Assembly: GCF_001698815.1 (NCBI RefSeq)
Contig: NZ_LGSI01000040.1
Coordinates: 19,750 to 83,749 of the forward strand
Reading direction: 5' to 3'
DNA from: Pseudomonas syringae
GTDB taxonomy: Bacteria > Pseudomonadota > Gammaproteobacteria > Pseudomonadales > Pseudomonadaceae
Length of the DNA stretch: 64,000 bases
Position 1 is the first letter of the stretch; every line of letters starts with the position of its first letter. The notes beneath the pieces were generated by a model. That model saw only the letters and a program-made list of their open reading frames with translations, had not been told where the DNA came from and did no database searches. Below are positions 1 through 8,692 of the stretch, piece by piece. The translations under genes were made by a program, and so were the position numbers.

Positions 1-1743
1 AATCTGCAGATCGGCCTGTTCGCCATCGATGAAGCCCACTGCGTATCCCAATGGGGTCATGATTTCCGTCCGGAATACCTGAAACTGGGCCAGTTGGCCG
101 AGCTGTTCCCCGACGTGCCGCGCATTGCCCTGACGGCCACGGCCGACAAACGGACCCGTGAAGAGATCGTCACGCGCCTGCATTTGCAGAATGCCGAGCG
201 CTTTCTGTCCAGTTTCGACCGGCCGAATATTTTTTATCGCATCGTGCCCAAGGAGCAGCAGCGCAAGCAGTTGCTGGCGTTTCTCTCCGAGCGCCGCAGC
301 GATGCGGGCATCGTCTATTGCCTGTCGCGCAAGAAAGTCGACGAGGTTGCCGCGTTTCTTTGCGACAACAAATACCCGGCGCTGCCGTATCACGCTGGCT
401 TGCCCTCGGAAACCCGCTCTGCCAACCAGAAACGCTTCCTCAATGAGGAAGGCTTGATCATGGTTGCGACCATCGCCTTCGGCATGGGCATCGATAAACC
501 CAACGTGCGCTTTGTCGCGCACATGGATTTGCCCAAATCCCTGGAAGCGTATTACCAGGAAACCGGCCGCGCCGGTCGTGACGGTTTGCCGGCCGATGCC
601 TGGATGACCTACGGCCTGCAAGACGTGGTGATGCTCAAGCAGATGCTGCAAAACTCCGAAGGCGATGAACGGCACAAGCGTCTGGAGCAACACAAGCTCG
701 ATGCCATGCTGGCTTTGTGCGAAGAAACCCGTTGCCGTCGTCAGACGCTGCTGGCCTATTTCGACGAAGACATGCCCGAACCTTGCGGGCATTGCGATAA
801 CTGCGTCGATGGCGTGCAAACCTGGGACGCCACCGAACCCGCACGACAGGCGCTTTCAGCGATCTATCGCACCGGGCAGCGCTATGGCGTCGGTCATCTG
901 GTCGACGTCCTGCTGGGCAAATCCAACGATAAGGTGCAAAGCTTCGGCCATCAGCACCTTGCCGTGTTCGGGGTCGGCAAAGACCGCTCCGAAGGCGAAT
1001 GGCGTTCGCTGTTCCGCCAATTGGTGGCGCGCGGCCTGGCGGATATCGATCTGGAAGGCTACGGCGGCTTGCGCTTGAGTGATACGTGCCGGCCTTTATT
1101 GCGCGGCGAAGTCAGTCTTGAATTGCGCCGCGACCTGAAACCGCAAACCACCGCCAAAGGCGGCTCCAGTCCGGCCAGCCAACTGGTGCGTGGCGAAGAG
1201 CGCGAACAGTGGGAAGCCTTGCGCGCCCTGCGTCGCAAGCTGGCCGAAGAGCACGGCGTGCCGCCTTATGTGATTTTCCCGGATTCCACCTTGCTGGAAA
1301 TGCTGCGCAGCAAACCCGACACCTTGTCCGACATGGCCCAGGTCAGCGGCGTTGGCGCGCGCAAGCTGGAGCGCTATGGTCAGGCGTTCCTTGAGGTGCT
1401 GAGCGGCACCGCCGAGGCGCCGAAAGTCGTTGCCGATGTGCGTCATGAACTGATCAGTCTGGCCCGCGCCGGGATGACCCCGATGCAGATTGCCGGTCAG
1501 CTGCAATGTTCGGAGAAAAACGTCTACACCATGCTGGCCGAGGCCATCGGTAAGCAGCAGTTGTCGCTTGAACAGGCCCTTGATCTGCCGGAAGACCTGC
1601 TGGGTGAAGTCCAGGACGCTTTCCTTGATGGCGAAGGCGAACTGCCGCCGGTAGCGGCCATTGCCGAGCAATTCAGCGGGCGCGTTCCCGAAGGTGTGCT
1701 GTATTGTGTGCGCGCTGCGTTGCAGTCCGAATTCGAAGTCTGA
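1..1743 (+). CDS. recQ: ATP-dependent DNA helicase RecQ (5' end outside window)
   Basis: Superfamily 2 3'-5' DNA helicase acting in recombination and replication fork repair. The frame is open from base 1, so the N-terminus and Walker A are off the left edge. Visible in order: the DEAH box in [11 protein letters not shown], motif [18 protein letters not shown], motif V ([12 protein letters not shown]), motif [12 protein letters not shown], the four-cysteine zinc site (CEETRC then CGHCDNC), a winged-helix RQC region, and an HRDC domain around [15 protein letters not shown]. After HRDC there is an extra ~100-residue tail with a helix-turn-helix-like stretch ([19 protein letters not shown]), longer than in the E. 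coli protein. Ends about 120 bp before the MarR gene. Confidence 0.97.
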   Translation, partial: NLQIGLFAIDEAHCVSQWGHDFRPEYLKLGQLAELFPDVPRIALTATADKRTREEIVTRLHLQNAERFLSSFDRPNIFYRIVPKEQQRKQLLAFLSERRSDAGIVYCLSRKKVDEVAAFLCDNKYPALPYHAGLPSETRSANQKRFLNEEGLIMVATIAFGMGIDKPNVRFVAHMDLPKSLEAYYQETGRAGRDGLPADAWMTYGLQDVVMLKQMLQNSEGDERHKRLEQHKLDAMLALCEETRCRRQTLLAYFDEDMPEPCGHCDNCVDGVQTWDATEPARQALSAIYRTGQRYGVGHLVDVLLGKSNDKVQSFGHQHLAVFGVGKDRSEGEWRSLFRQLVARGLADIDLEGYGGLRLSDTCRPLLRGEVSLELRRDLKPQTTAKGGSSPASQLVRGEEREQWEALRALRRKLAEEHGVPPYVIFPDSTLLEMLRSKPDTLSDMAQVSGVGARKLERYGQAFLEVLSGTAEAPKVVADVRHELISLARAGMTPMQIAGQLQCSEKNVYTMLAEAIGKQQLSLEQALDLPEDLLGEVQDAFLDGEGELPPVAAIAEQFSGRVPEGVLYCVRAALQSEFEV

Positions 1744-1829
1744 CATTCGCTGCAGTCCAGGCGTTGACAGTGCTGCGACCAAAGGCCACAGCAGGAAACT
1801 TGCCACGGTCCGGGGTCCATGGTTAGCTG

Positions 1830-1842
1830 ACTAATAATTAGT
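1830..1842. promoter_or_regulatory. Palindromic candidate operator for the MarR-type regulator
   Basis: ACTAATAATTAGT is a perfect 13-base palindrome centred 25 bp before the start codon of the MarR-family gene at 1861. MarR/SlyA dimers typically bind AT-rich palindromes of this kind and repress their own promoters. The role as an autoregulatory operator is inferred from position and symmetry only. Confidence 0.5.
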
Positions 1843-1860
1843 TTCGACCATGAGTTTTCT

Positions 1861-2295
1861 ATGCCAATGACTGATGAACATCGTTTCGGTATGCAACTTG
1901 CGCAAATCACCCGCGGGTGGCGAGCCGAGCTTGATCGACGATTGGCTGACATGGGGCTGTCCCAGGCCCGTTGGCTGGTGTTACTGCATCTGGCCCGCTT
2001 CACGGAACCACCGACCCAGCGCGAGCTGGCACAAAGCGTTGCGGTTGAAGGCCCGACCCTGGCGCGTTTGCTCGACAGCCTGGAAACCCAGGGGCTGGTG
2101 CAACGTCAGGCGGTCCTGGAAGATCGACGCGCGAAGAAAATCGTCCTCTGCGACACCGCCCTGCCTCTGATTGAAAAAATCGAAGCCATCGCCACGGCGC
2201 TGCGTATCGAAGTGTTCGAGGGTATCGACGAGGAAGATCTGCGCACTTGCATGCGTGTTCATGCGCAAATTCGGGCTAACCTCGAAAGATCCTGA
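1861..2295 (+). CDS. MarR/SlyA-family transcriptional regulator
   Basis: A 144-residue winged-helix dimeric regulator, the usual MarR length. The DNA-binding region is at about residues 55-105 (PTQRELAQSVAVEGPTLARL for the recognition part, then a DRRAKK wing typical of the DxRxxx motif). N- and C-terminal helices would form the dimer interface. Such proteins release DNA on binding small phenolic ligands; the ligand here cannot be read. The AT-rich palindrome just upstream suggests autoregulation. The next gene, a FimV-like protein, lies 105 bp downstream and need not be a target. Alternative in-frame ATG at 1867 is possible. Confidence 0.92.
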   Translation: MPMTDEHRFGMQLAQITRGWRAELDRRLADMGLSQARWLVLLHLARFTEPPTQRELAQSVAVEGPTLARLLDSLETQGLVQRQAVLEDRRAKKIVLCDTALPLIEKIEAIATALRIEVFEGIDEEDLRTCMRVHAQIRANLERS

Positions 2296-2400
2296 GGCAG
2301 GCGAGCGGCTTCTCACTCATACTTGTGCTCTCAGGCGATGAAGTCTGCGCTTTATATTGAACATGCCGAGAAGCCTGCTTTGGTTTCCATAAGGGTCTGT

Positions 2401-4560
2401 ATGCTGAAGAGTTTTCAGGCTGCTGCGCTGGGCTATCGTCGCCACTCCAGTCACATGGGCAAGACACTGCGCCGAACAGCCTTGCTGGCGGCCATTTCAT
2501 CGGTCTCGATGCTGCATGCTTCCATCGCGTCGGCATTGGGAATGGGCGACATCACCCTTCATTCCGCGCTGAATCAGCCGTTGAATGCCGACATTGAACT
2601 GGTCGAAACCGGCGGGTTGAGCGCCGAGGACATCGTTGCAAGGCTGGGCTCGGTGGACGATTTCGCCAAGGCCGGTGTCGAGCGGGTTTTCTTCTATAAC
2701 GATCTGCGCTTTACCCCGATCATCAAGGGTAATCGCGGCGTGATACGCGTGGTTTCGACCAAGCCGGTCACCGAACCCTATCTGAATTTCCTCGTGCAAG
2801 TCGTCCGTCCAAACGGCAACCTGCTGCACGAGTACACCGTGCTGCTAGACCCGGCGACCTCGCCGGCAGGTATGGCAGCGACAAGTGGCCGGAACAGGGA
2901 CGCTTCGGTGCAGGCAACGGCTGAATCACGTATGCCCATCGCGCCGCCCGCGACGTCTCAGGACAAGCGTTATGCAGTTGCCAGCGGCGATACGCTGGAC
3001 TCGATTGCCCGCCGCGTGCAGGGCAATGGTGCCAATGCTTCGGCCGCCCGAATGGCCGATGGCATCCAGGCATTGAACCCGCAAGCGTTCGCCAGCGGTA
3101 AGGGCAGCGTCCTGAAGGTCGGGCAAAACCTGTTACTGCCTGACGCTGCTGTGGTGCCCAGCGCTCGCAATGCAGCGCCGACACCCGTTTCCGCCGCGTC
3201 ACCCAAGGCCGCCGCAATGCCTGCCGATGTGCAACGCAGCGCTGAACAACTGGCTACCGCTGCCGTTGAAAATCAACAATTGAACAAAAATCTGGATGAC
3301 TTGAAAGGCCAGATTGCGGTCCTGCAAGAGCAAATGACGGGCAAGGATCGGCAGATCGTCGGTCTGCAGACCCAGCTCTCCGAGAAAACCCCGGCGCCGG
3401 TGCCAAGCGCCCCGGTCATCGTGCCTTTACCCGCAAGCGCTACGCCGCCTGTGGTGGTCGAGCCGCGCGAGGATTCATTGCTGTCGTCGCTGTTGCTGCC
3501 GGGGGCGATCCTGGTGCTGCTGTTGTTGCTGGCCCTGGCTTATTCGGTACGCCGCAATCGTCGAAAGCAGCAACATTTGGCGGGCGCAATCCCGGCAGAC
3601 TCACCGCTGATCAAACCCGCGCAAGCCGCAGAAGCTTCGGTTTATGAAGCTCCAGTAATGGCCTCGCGAGTTGTCCAGCCGGAAACGTCCATGAACGCCC
3701 CTCGGCCGATTGCCGCTGCGCCCAAGGCCAACGCGGCTCCCGATGCGCTGGATGGTGTGAGCATCTACATTGCTTATGGTCGATTTGCCGAAGCCCTGGG
3801 GATTTTGCGCGGCGCTCTGCAGCGAGATCCACAGCGCACCGATATTCGCCTCAAGATCCTTGAGCTATTGGCGGAGCAGGGCGATGCGCCAGGTTTCGCC
3901 AGTGAAGAGCAAAACGCGCTGGAGCACGGCGTCGATCCGCAAACCCTGGCCGACCTGCGTAAACGTTATCCACAGCTCAAACCCGTGGAAACGTCTGCTG
4001 CACCGCTGGTCGTACCGGCAGCTTTGGCAGCTACCCAGCTGGCTGAACCTGAGCTCGCGCAACTGGACGAAACCGCCGCTGCGGCGCTGAATCCGGAGTC
4101 TGGCGACGAATTCCAGCTGAACCTTGACGACTTGTCCATGGATGCCGAATGGGATCTGGTGGATCCGTTCGACAGCCCGAAACCCTTGCGCGGCAAACCC
4201 GAGGTCGAGGAACCGGTCATTCAGGAGGATCTGGCGTTCTCGTCCAACCTCACCGAATTGCCGGAAGTATTCGAAATACAGGACGATCAGTTCCTCAGTG
4301 ATTTTTCCGATCCTGAACCTATCGTGCAGTCCAACAACGATTCGCTGGATGATGCCTTCCTGGATGGCTTCATGGACGACTCGTCGGAGTTTGATTTGCT
4401 CGACATGGACGAAGCCCCGTTGAGCAAGATCAACCAGGCGCAGGTGCTGATCGACGACGGCGACTTCGAATCCGCCAGGGAACTGTTGCTGGAAGTCATG
4501 GAAGATGCCGACGAGGAGCATCAACAAATGGCCCGGGAGTTGTTGACCAGCATCAGTTGA
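2401..4560 (+). CDS. FimV/HubP-like polar peptidoglycan-binding protein (short paralogue)
   Basis: Inner-membrane scaffold with a periplasmic LysM domain and cytoplasmic repeats, of the family that marks cell poles and supports type IV pili. From the ATG at 2401 (AAGGG about 8 bp upstream) it has 719 residues: an unusually long n-region followed by a signal-like hydrophobic stretch (about 22-45), the FimV N-terminal domain (to about 150), LysM (about 190-250, YAVASGDTLDSIARRV), a coiled coil (about 277-330), one membrane segment (about 362-384), an acidic region and a FimV C-terminal TPR-like motif (INQAQVLIDDGDFESARELL). A later start at 2458 would give a conventional signal peptide. It is a shorter paralogue of the 925-residue FimV at 48976. 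Confidence 0.88.
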   Translation: MLKSFQAAALGYRRHSSHMGKTLRRTALLAAISSVSMLHASIASALGMGDITLHSALNQPLNADIELVETGGLSAEDIVARLGSVDDFAKAGVERVFFYNDLRFTPIIKGNRGVIRVVSTKPVTEPYLNFLVQVVRPNGNLLHEYTVLLDPATSPAGMAATSGRNRDASVQATAESRMPIAPPATSQDKRYAVASGDTLDSIARRVQGNGANASAARMADGIQALNPQAFASGKGSVLKVGQNLLLPDAAVVPSARNAAPTPVSAASPKAAAMPADVQRSAEQLATAAVENQQLNKNLDDLKGQIAVLQEQMTGKDRQIVGLQTQLSEKTPAPVPSAPVIVPLPASATPPVVVEPREDSLLSSLLLPGAILVLLLLLALAYSVRRNRRKQQHLAGAIPADSPLIKPAQAAEASVYEAPVMASRVVQPETSMNAPRPIAAAPKANAAPDALDGVSIYIAYGRFAEALGILRGALQRDPQRTDIRLKILELLAEQGDAPGFASEEQNALEHGVDPQTLADLRKRYPQLKPVETSAAPLVVPAALAATQLAEPELAQLDETAAAALNPESGDEFQLNLDDLSMDAEWDLVDPFDSPKPLRGKPEVEEPVIQEDLAFSSNLTELPEVFEIQDDQFLSDFSDPEPIVQSNNDSLDDAFLDGFMDDSSEFDLLDMDEAPLSKINQAQVLIDDGDFESARELLLEVMEDADEEHQQMARELLTSIS

Positions 4561-4632
4561 AATCGGGGCTGCGGCAACGCAGTGGCTGATTTCAGCTTCG
4601 CGAAAACCTAACGACGTTCGGGAGTTTGCTTC

Positions 4633-4935
4633 ATGTCAGCCGTCAAACCTGAAGTTGTCATTACCTACTGCACCCAATGCCAATGGCTGCTGCGTGCTGC
4701 CTGGCTTGCTCAGGAGTTACTCAGCACGTTCTCCGACGATCTCGGTAAGGTGTCTTTGAAACCGGGTACTGGCGGGGTATTCCGGATTACCTGCGATGAG
4801 GTGCAGATCTGGGAACGCAAGGCTGACGGCGGCTTTCCGGAAGCGAAGATTCTCAAGCAGCGGGTACGTGACCAGATCGACCCGCAACGCGATCTCGGTC
4901 ACAACGACAAGCCGGGCAGCCCGGTCATTTCATGA
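4633..4935 (+). CDS. SelT/SelW/SelH-family (Rdx) protein
   Basis: A 100-residue thioredoxin-like fold protein. The N-terminal CTQC at residues 14-17 corresponds to the CxxU/CxxC redox motif of the Rdx family, with cysteine in place of selenocysteine. The GTGGVFRITCDEVQIWERK stretch matches the conserved G-x-F-x-V-x-x-x-G/D-x-x-I/L-W strand pattern. Function in bacteria is not established; a thiol redox role is inferred from the family. It follows the FimV-like gene by 70 bp and precedes the phosphoesterase by 115 bp, with its own GGAG ribosome-binding site (cgggagtttgcttcATG). Confidence 0.85.
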   Translation: MSAVKPEVVITYCTQCQWLLRAAWLAQELLSTFSDDLGKVSLKPGTGGVFRITCDEVQIWERKADGGFPEAKILKQRVRDQIDPQRDLGHNDKPGSPVIS

Positions 4936-5050
4936 GCCGCAAGACCCTCGGGTAATGAGGGGCTTGCGCTGTCACAACACTGCCACGATGCAGTCACAAT
5001 CGATTAACCCAGCCGGCGCATGATCCTGAAAACCCTGCCGGAGGTTAACC

Positions 5051-5878
5051 ATGAGCAGCGCTCAGCTTGCTAAACCCAGCCGTAAGCAACGCGTCCGCAC
5101 CTTGTGGATTTCCGACGTGCATCTGGGCACGCGCGATTGCCAGGCCGAACATTTGTCGGCGTTTCTCAAGCGCTATCAGGCCGACAAAGTCTATCTGGTG
5201 GGCGATATCATCGATGGCTGGAAGCTGCGCAGCGGCATGTATTGGCCTCAGGCGCACACCAATGTGATCCGCCGCCTGTTGACCATGAGCAAGCGCGGCA
5301 CCGAAGTCATTTACGTCACCGGCAACCACGACGAATTCCTGCGCCGCTACTCGAAGCTGATCCTGGGCAATATACAGTTGGTGGATGAAGCCGAGCATGT
5401 CACTGCCGATGGTCGCCGGTTGCTGGTGATTCATGGTGATCAGTTCGACGTCATCACCCGCTATCACCGCTGGTTGGCATTTCTTGGCGATTCCGCCTAT
5501 GAATTCACCCTGACCCTCAACCGCTGGCTCAATCACTGGCGGGCGAAATACGGTTATGGCTACTGGTCTCTGTCGGCGTACCTCAAGCACAAGGTCAAGA
5601 CTGCCGTCAGCTTCATCAGCGATTTCGAAGAAGCCATCGCCCACGAGTGCGTCAGGCGCGGGCTGGACGGTGTAGTCTGCGGGCATATCCATCACGCGGA
5701 AATTCGCCAGGTGGGTGGTGTGGAATACATGAACTGCGGGGATTGGGTTGAATCGTGTTCGGCGTTGATCGAGCATCTGGACGGCTCGATCGAATTGTTC
5801 CGCCTGGCCGATGCACACCTGCCGGCAAAGGTGCTGCCGACCGACCAACAGGTTCCGGCCAGCGAACCCGTTGTTTAA
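5051..5878 (+). CDS. LpxH-like metallophosphoesterase (UDP-2,3-diacylglucosamine diphosphatase family)
   Basis: Calcineurin-type phosphoesterase of 275 residues. Metal ligands are seen in ISDVHLG (about 20-26), VGDIIDGW (about 50), TGNHDEF (about 95), IHGDQFD (about 128) and CGHIHHAEI (about 211), in the family order. Members resembling LpxH/LpxH2 cleave UDP-2,3-diacylglucosamine in lipid A synthesis, but this longer subgroup (COG2908) also includes proteins of uncertain substrate, so the exact reaction is not claimed. GGAGG lies 7 bp before the ATG. It converges with the Mpo1-like gene on the opposite strand 27 bp away. Confidence 0.87.
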   Translation: MSSAQLAKPSRKQRVRTLWISDVHLGTRDCQAEHLSAFLKRYQADKVYLVGDIIDGWKLRSGMYWPQAHTNVIRRLLTMSKRGTEVIYVTGNHDEFLRRYSKLILGNIQLVDEAEHVTADGRRLLVIHGDQFDVITRYHRWLAFLGDSAYEFTLTLNRWLNHWRAKYGYGYWSLSAYLKHKVKTAVSFISDFEEAIAHECVRRGLDGVVCGHIHHAEIRQVGGVEYMNCGDWVESCSALIEHLDGSIELFRLADAHLPAKVLPTDQQVPASEPVV

Positions 5879-5905
5879 AGCTTTCGATTAAAACGGCGTC
5901 TTCGA

Positions 5906-6217
5906 TTAGAAGGGCACCTTGCCGAGCACCATGTCCCGGTACATGACGAAATCTCCCAGCAGACTGTAGAAGGGATGCTGGAAGGTGGCCGGGCGGTTCT
6001 TCTCGAAGAAAAAGTGACCTGCCCAGGCGAATCCGTAACCGGCGACAGGCACCAGCCACAATAAGCCCCAATGACCGCCGCCCACGGCGAACGCCAGCAG
6101 GAAAATCACCAGGCTGGTGCCGATGAAGTGCAGGCGACGGCAAGTACTGTCGCGGTGCTCAAGCAAATAGTACGGATAGAAATCGGCAAAACGGGTGAAC
6201 TGTTTCGTGTTTTCCAT
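5906..6217 (-). CDS. Mpo1-like (DUF962) membrane protein
   Basis: A 103-residue protein starting MENTKQFTRFADFYPYYL. It has the DUF962 pattern: an N-terminal amphipathic segment ending in EHRDSTCRRLHFIGTS, then two hydrophobic segments (about 33-50 and 53-68) and the GHFFFEKNRPATF motif. The yeast homologue Mpo1 is an iron-dependent dioxygenase of 2-hydroxy fatty acids using conserved histidines; H30 and H66-region histidines are present here. Bacterial substrate unknown. Upstream (6241-6310) lies a REP pair; the neighbours are convergent on one side and trkH in the same orientation on the other. Confidence 0.85.
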   Translation of the reverse strand: MENTKQFTRFADFYPYYLLEHRDSTCRRLHFIGTSLVIFLLAFAVGGGHWGLLWLVPVAGYGFAWAGHFFFEKNRPATFQHPFYSLLGDFVMYRDMVLGKVPF

Positions 6218-6240
6218 GACTGACGGTCCTGATTTTGTTG

Positions 6241-6310
6241 GGATCGGGGACAAGTCCCCTCCTACCTGTTTCGGAACCCGGTAGGACCGGACTTGTCCGG
6301 GAAGCCGCCC
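6241..6310. repeat. REP inverted pair (copy 1)
   Basis: GGATCGGGGACAAGTCCCC followed by CCTAC, then 16 bases later GTAGGACCGGACTTGTCCGG. The two units are inverted copies of the same Pseudomonas REP unit (GTAGGA...CC-GG stem). It lies between trkH and the Mpo1-like gene. It is intergenic and could also slow exonucleases or terminate transcription. Confidence 0.8.
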
Positions 6311-6396
6311 GTGCAGGCGATGAATCTTCTCCTGTCGGTTAACAGTGACAATAAACGCCTTTTCCCGCGCCACGGCAATAGCCTTCGAACCGGACC

Positions 6397-7851
6397 TCAA
6401 TGGCGCCAGAATGCCGGGATGCACAGCACCAGCACCGTGATGATCTCCAGCCTGCCGAGCAGCATGCCCAGGGACAGAATCCATTTTGCGGCATCCGGCA
6501 GGCTGGCAAAGTTACCCGCAGGACCGATGGTTTCGCCCAGTCCCGGCCCGACCCCGGACACTGTACTCGCGGCACCGGTCAGCGCTGTCATCCAGTCCAG
6601 CCCCAGCAACGAGAGCGCCAGCGCAATCAGGCAGATGGTGATGGTAAAGAAGAACGAGAAAGTCAGAATCGAGCGCACGATTTCGTCGTCGAGACGATGC
6701 CCGTTGTACTTTTGCTTGATCACCGCCCGTGGATGGATCAACTGGTGCAGGTTGGCCTTGAGCAGGATGTAGGCGACCTGGAAGCGGAAGATCTTCACGC
6801 CGCCCGCTGTCGAGCCTGAACAGCCGCCGATGAAACCCAGATAGAAGAAGAACATCAGTGCGAAATTGCCCCACAGGCTGTAATCCCCAAGGGCAAACCC
6901 CGTCGTGGTCACCACGGATGTGACATTCAACGCCACATGGCGCAACGCGTCGTACCAAGGCAGGTCGGTGGTCGCCCAGTACCAGGTGCCCATGACCAGC
7001 CAGGTGGTCAATAGCAGCCCCAACAACCCGCGAACCTGCTCATCCCGGAACAGCGCGCCACGGTTGCCGCGCAGTGTTGCGACATACAGTGTGAAGGGCA
7101 GGCTGCCGAGGATCATTACGACGATGGCCACCCAATGCACCGCTGGCTGGTGCCATTTGGCCAGGGACAGGTCCGAGGTAGAGAACCCACCCGTGGAAAT
7201 CGCCGACATCGCGTGATTGATCGCATCGAACAGGCTCATGCCCGCCAGCCAGAAGGCAATGCTGCCCAGCGCGGTGAAGCCGACATAGGCCAGCACGATG
7301 AACTTGGCAACCATGTGCGAGCGCGGCATGACCTTTTCCGAGCGGTCCGACGATTCGGTCTGGAACAGCCGCATGCCACCGATGCGCAGCAGCGGCAGAA
7401 TCGCCACAGCCATGCCGATGAAGCCGATCCCGCCGAGCCAGTGCAGCATCGAGCGCCAGATCAGAATCCCCGGCGACATGGTGTCCAGGCCGCTGAGTAC
7501 CGTAGAACCGGTGGCGGTGATCCCGGACATGCTTTCGAAAAACGAGTCGGTGTAGCTGATATGTTGCGTCAGCAGAAACGGCAGAGCGGCAAAGATACAC
7601 ACCACGATCCAGCTGGAAACCGTGAGCAGGTACATGTCCCTCGGACGCAGGTGCACATGCTCCGGGCGACCGGGAATCACCAGGGCAAGGCCGGCGATGA
7701 ACGTCAGAAGGCTGGCCCAGAGGAAGGAGCGCAGGTCTTCGATGCGGTCGAAGATGACCAGCGTCGCCATGGGCACGATCATGGCGATAGCCAGAGTGAT
7801 CAGGAAGATGCCGATTATGAAACCGATGATACGAAGGGTCGGCAACGCCAT
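6397..7851 (-). CDS. trkH: TrkH-family potassium uptake protein, membrane subunit
   Basis: A 484-residue polytopic protein, the usual TrkH length, expected to work with a cytoplasmic TrkA NAD-binding regulator (not in this window). It carries four degenerate M1-P-M2 repeats with selectivity-filter glycines, visible in SGITATGSTVLSGLD, HAMSAISTGGFSTSDLS, VTSVVTTTGFALGDY and GAASTVSGVGPGLGE, each with the TxxTG(F/L)-type filter. The FIGGCSGSTAGGVKIFR stretch is a typical TrkH/G signature. The start MALPTLRIIGFIIGIF opens with the first membrane helix. Nitroreductase gene diverges 150 bp away. Confidence 0.96.
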   Translation of the reverse strand: MALPTLRIIGFIIGIFLITLAIAMIVPMATLVIFDRIEDLRSFLWASLLTFIAGLALVIPGRPEHVHLRPRDMYLLTVSSWIVVCIFAALPFLLTQHISYTDSFFESMSGITATGSTVLSGLDTMSPGILIWRSMLHWLGGIGFIGMAVAILPLLRIGGMRLFQTESSDRSEKVMPRSHMVAKFIVLAYVGFTALGSIAFWLAGMSLFDAINHAMSAISTGGFSTSDLSLAKWHQPAVHWVAIVVMILGSLPFTLYVATLRGNRGALFRDEQVRGLLGLLLTTWLVMGTWYWATTDLPWYDALRHVALNVTSVVTTTGFALGDYSLWGNFALMFFFYLGFIGGCSGSTAGGVKIFRFQVAYILLKANLHQLIHPRAVIKQKYNGHRLDDEIVRSILTFSFFFTITICLIALALSLLGLDWMTALTGAASTVSGVGPGLGETIGPAGNFASLPDAAKWILSLGMLLGRLEIITVLVLCIPAFWRH

Positions 7852-8004
7852 GCAGTCGCTCTGACTAAAGTGGGGAGAGGCGCCATTCTACCTGCGGCCC
7901 ACGGCAAGTAAACCGGGACGCTTCAGTCAATGGCTGTAAGTAATCGCCGCCAGGGTTCGTTATCTGAGTCTAGAATGCTCATTCATTTTTCAAGGAGGTA
8001 GCCC

Positions 8005-8565
8005 ATGGAGGCGCTCGACGTTTTGCTCAACCGTGTTTCCGTTCCGCGGTTGCTCGACCCCGCGCCGGATGCCGCGCAGCGAGAAATCCTTTTCAGCGCG
8101 GCGATGCGCGCCCCCGATCATGGTCAGTTGCGGCCGTTTCGTTTTCTGACCGTCGAAGGTCCGGCCCGTGAACGCATGGGCGATCTGTTGGCCGAAGCTC
8201 TGCGCAAAAGTGGCGCAGACGCCACGCCCCAGGCGCTGGACAAGGCGCGCCTCGGCCCGTTGCGCGCACCTCTGGTCGTGGTGGTGATCGCGCGCTTGAC
8301 GGATCACTTCAAGGTGCCGAAGCAGGAGCAACTGATCACCGCAGGTTGCGCAGCCCACAGCGTGTTGCTGGCCGCTTATGCATTGGGCGTCGGCGCGGTC
8401 TGGCGCACCGGCGAGCTTTCCTATTCGCCGACTGTCGCCAAGGGGCTTGGCCTGGCCGCCGATGAGCAAGTCATCGCGTTCCTGTACCTGGGCACCCCGC
8501 AAAACCCGCCGCGCGTTGCGGGCAAAGTGGATCTGGTGGATTTTGTCAGCGAGTGGCAGGGGTGA
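8005..8565 (+). CDS. Nitroreductase-family FMN protein (YdjA-like)
   Basis: A 186-residue member of the small-nitroreductase group (YdjA type), which binds FMN and uses NAD(P)H; the physiological electron acceptor is unknown. Features seen: the N-terminal RRSVPRLLDPAP-like element (here NRVSVPRLLDPAPD), RAPDHGQLRPFRFL for FMN phosphate contacts (residues about 33-46), and GAVWRTGELSY near residue 132, all typical of YdjA. GGAGG is 8 bp before the ATG. It diverges from trkH and is followed by a REP pair and the convergent cpxA. Confidence 0.9.
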   Translation: MEALDVLLNRVSVPRLLDPAPDAAQREILFSAAMRAPDHGQLRPFRFLTVEGPARERMGDLLAEALRKSGADATPQALDKARLGPLRAPLVVVVIARLTDHFKVPKQEQLITAGCAAHSVLLAAYALGVGAVWRTGELSYSPTVAKGLGLAADEQVIAFLYLGTPQNPPRVAGKVDLVDFVSEWQG

Positions 8566-8578
8566 AGCTTCCTGCCTC

Positions 8579-8671
8579 TGTGGGAGCTAGCTTGCTTGCG
8601 AAGACGAAAGGTCGGGCCGCAAAGATCTGTCGGGCACACTGGCCTCTTCGCGAGCAAGCTCGCTCCCACAG
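8579..8671. repeat. REP inverted pair (copy 2, GTGGGAGC type)
   Basis: CTGTGGGAGCTAGCTTGCTTGCGAAG is matched about 40 bases later by its imperfect inverse CTTCGCGAGCAAGCTCGCTCCCACAG. This is a different REP family from the GTAGGACCGGC type found elsewhere in the window. It sits between the convergent nitroreductase and cpxA genes. Confidence 0.85.
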
Positions 8672-8692
8672 GTATTTCGCAGGAACAGCTAT

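Noticed and set aside
1096..1806. Long minus-strand frame opposite recQ
   Set aside because: Shadow of recQ codon bias; the plus-strand protein has intact RecQ and HRDC motifs across the same bases.
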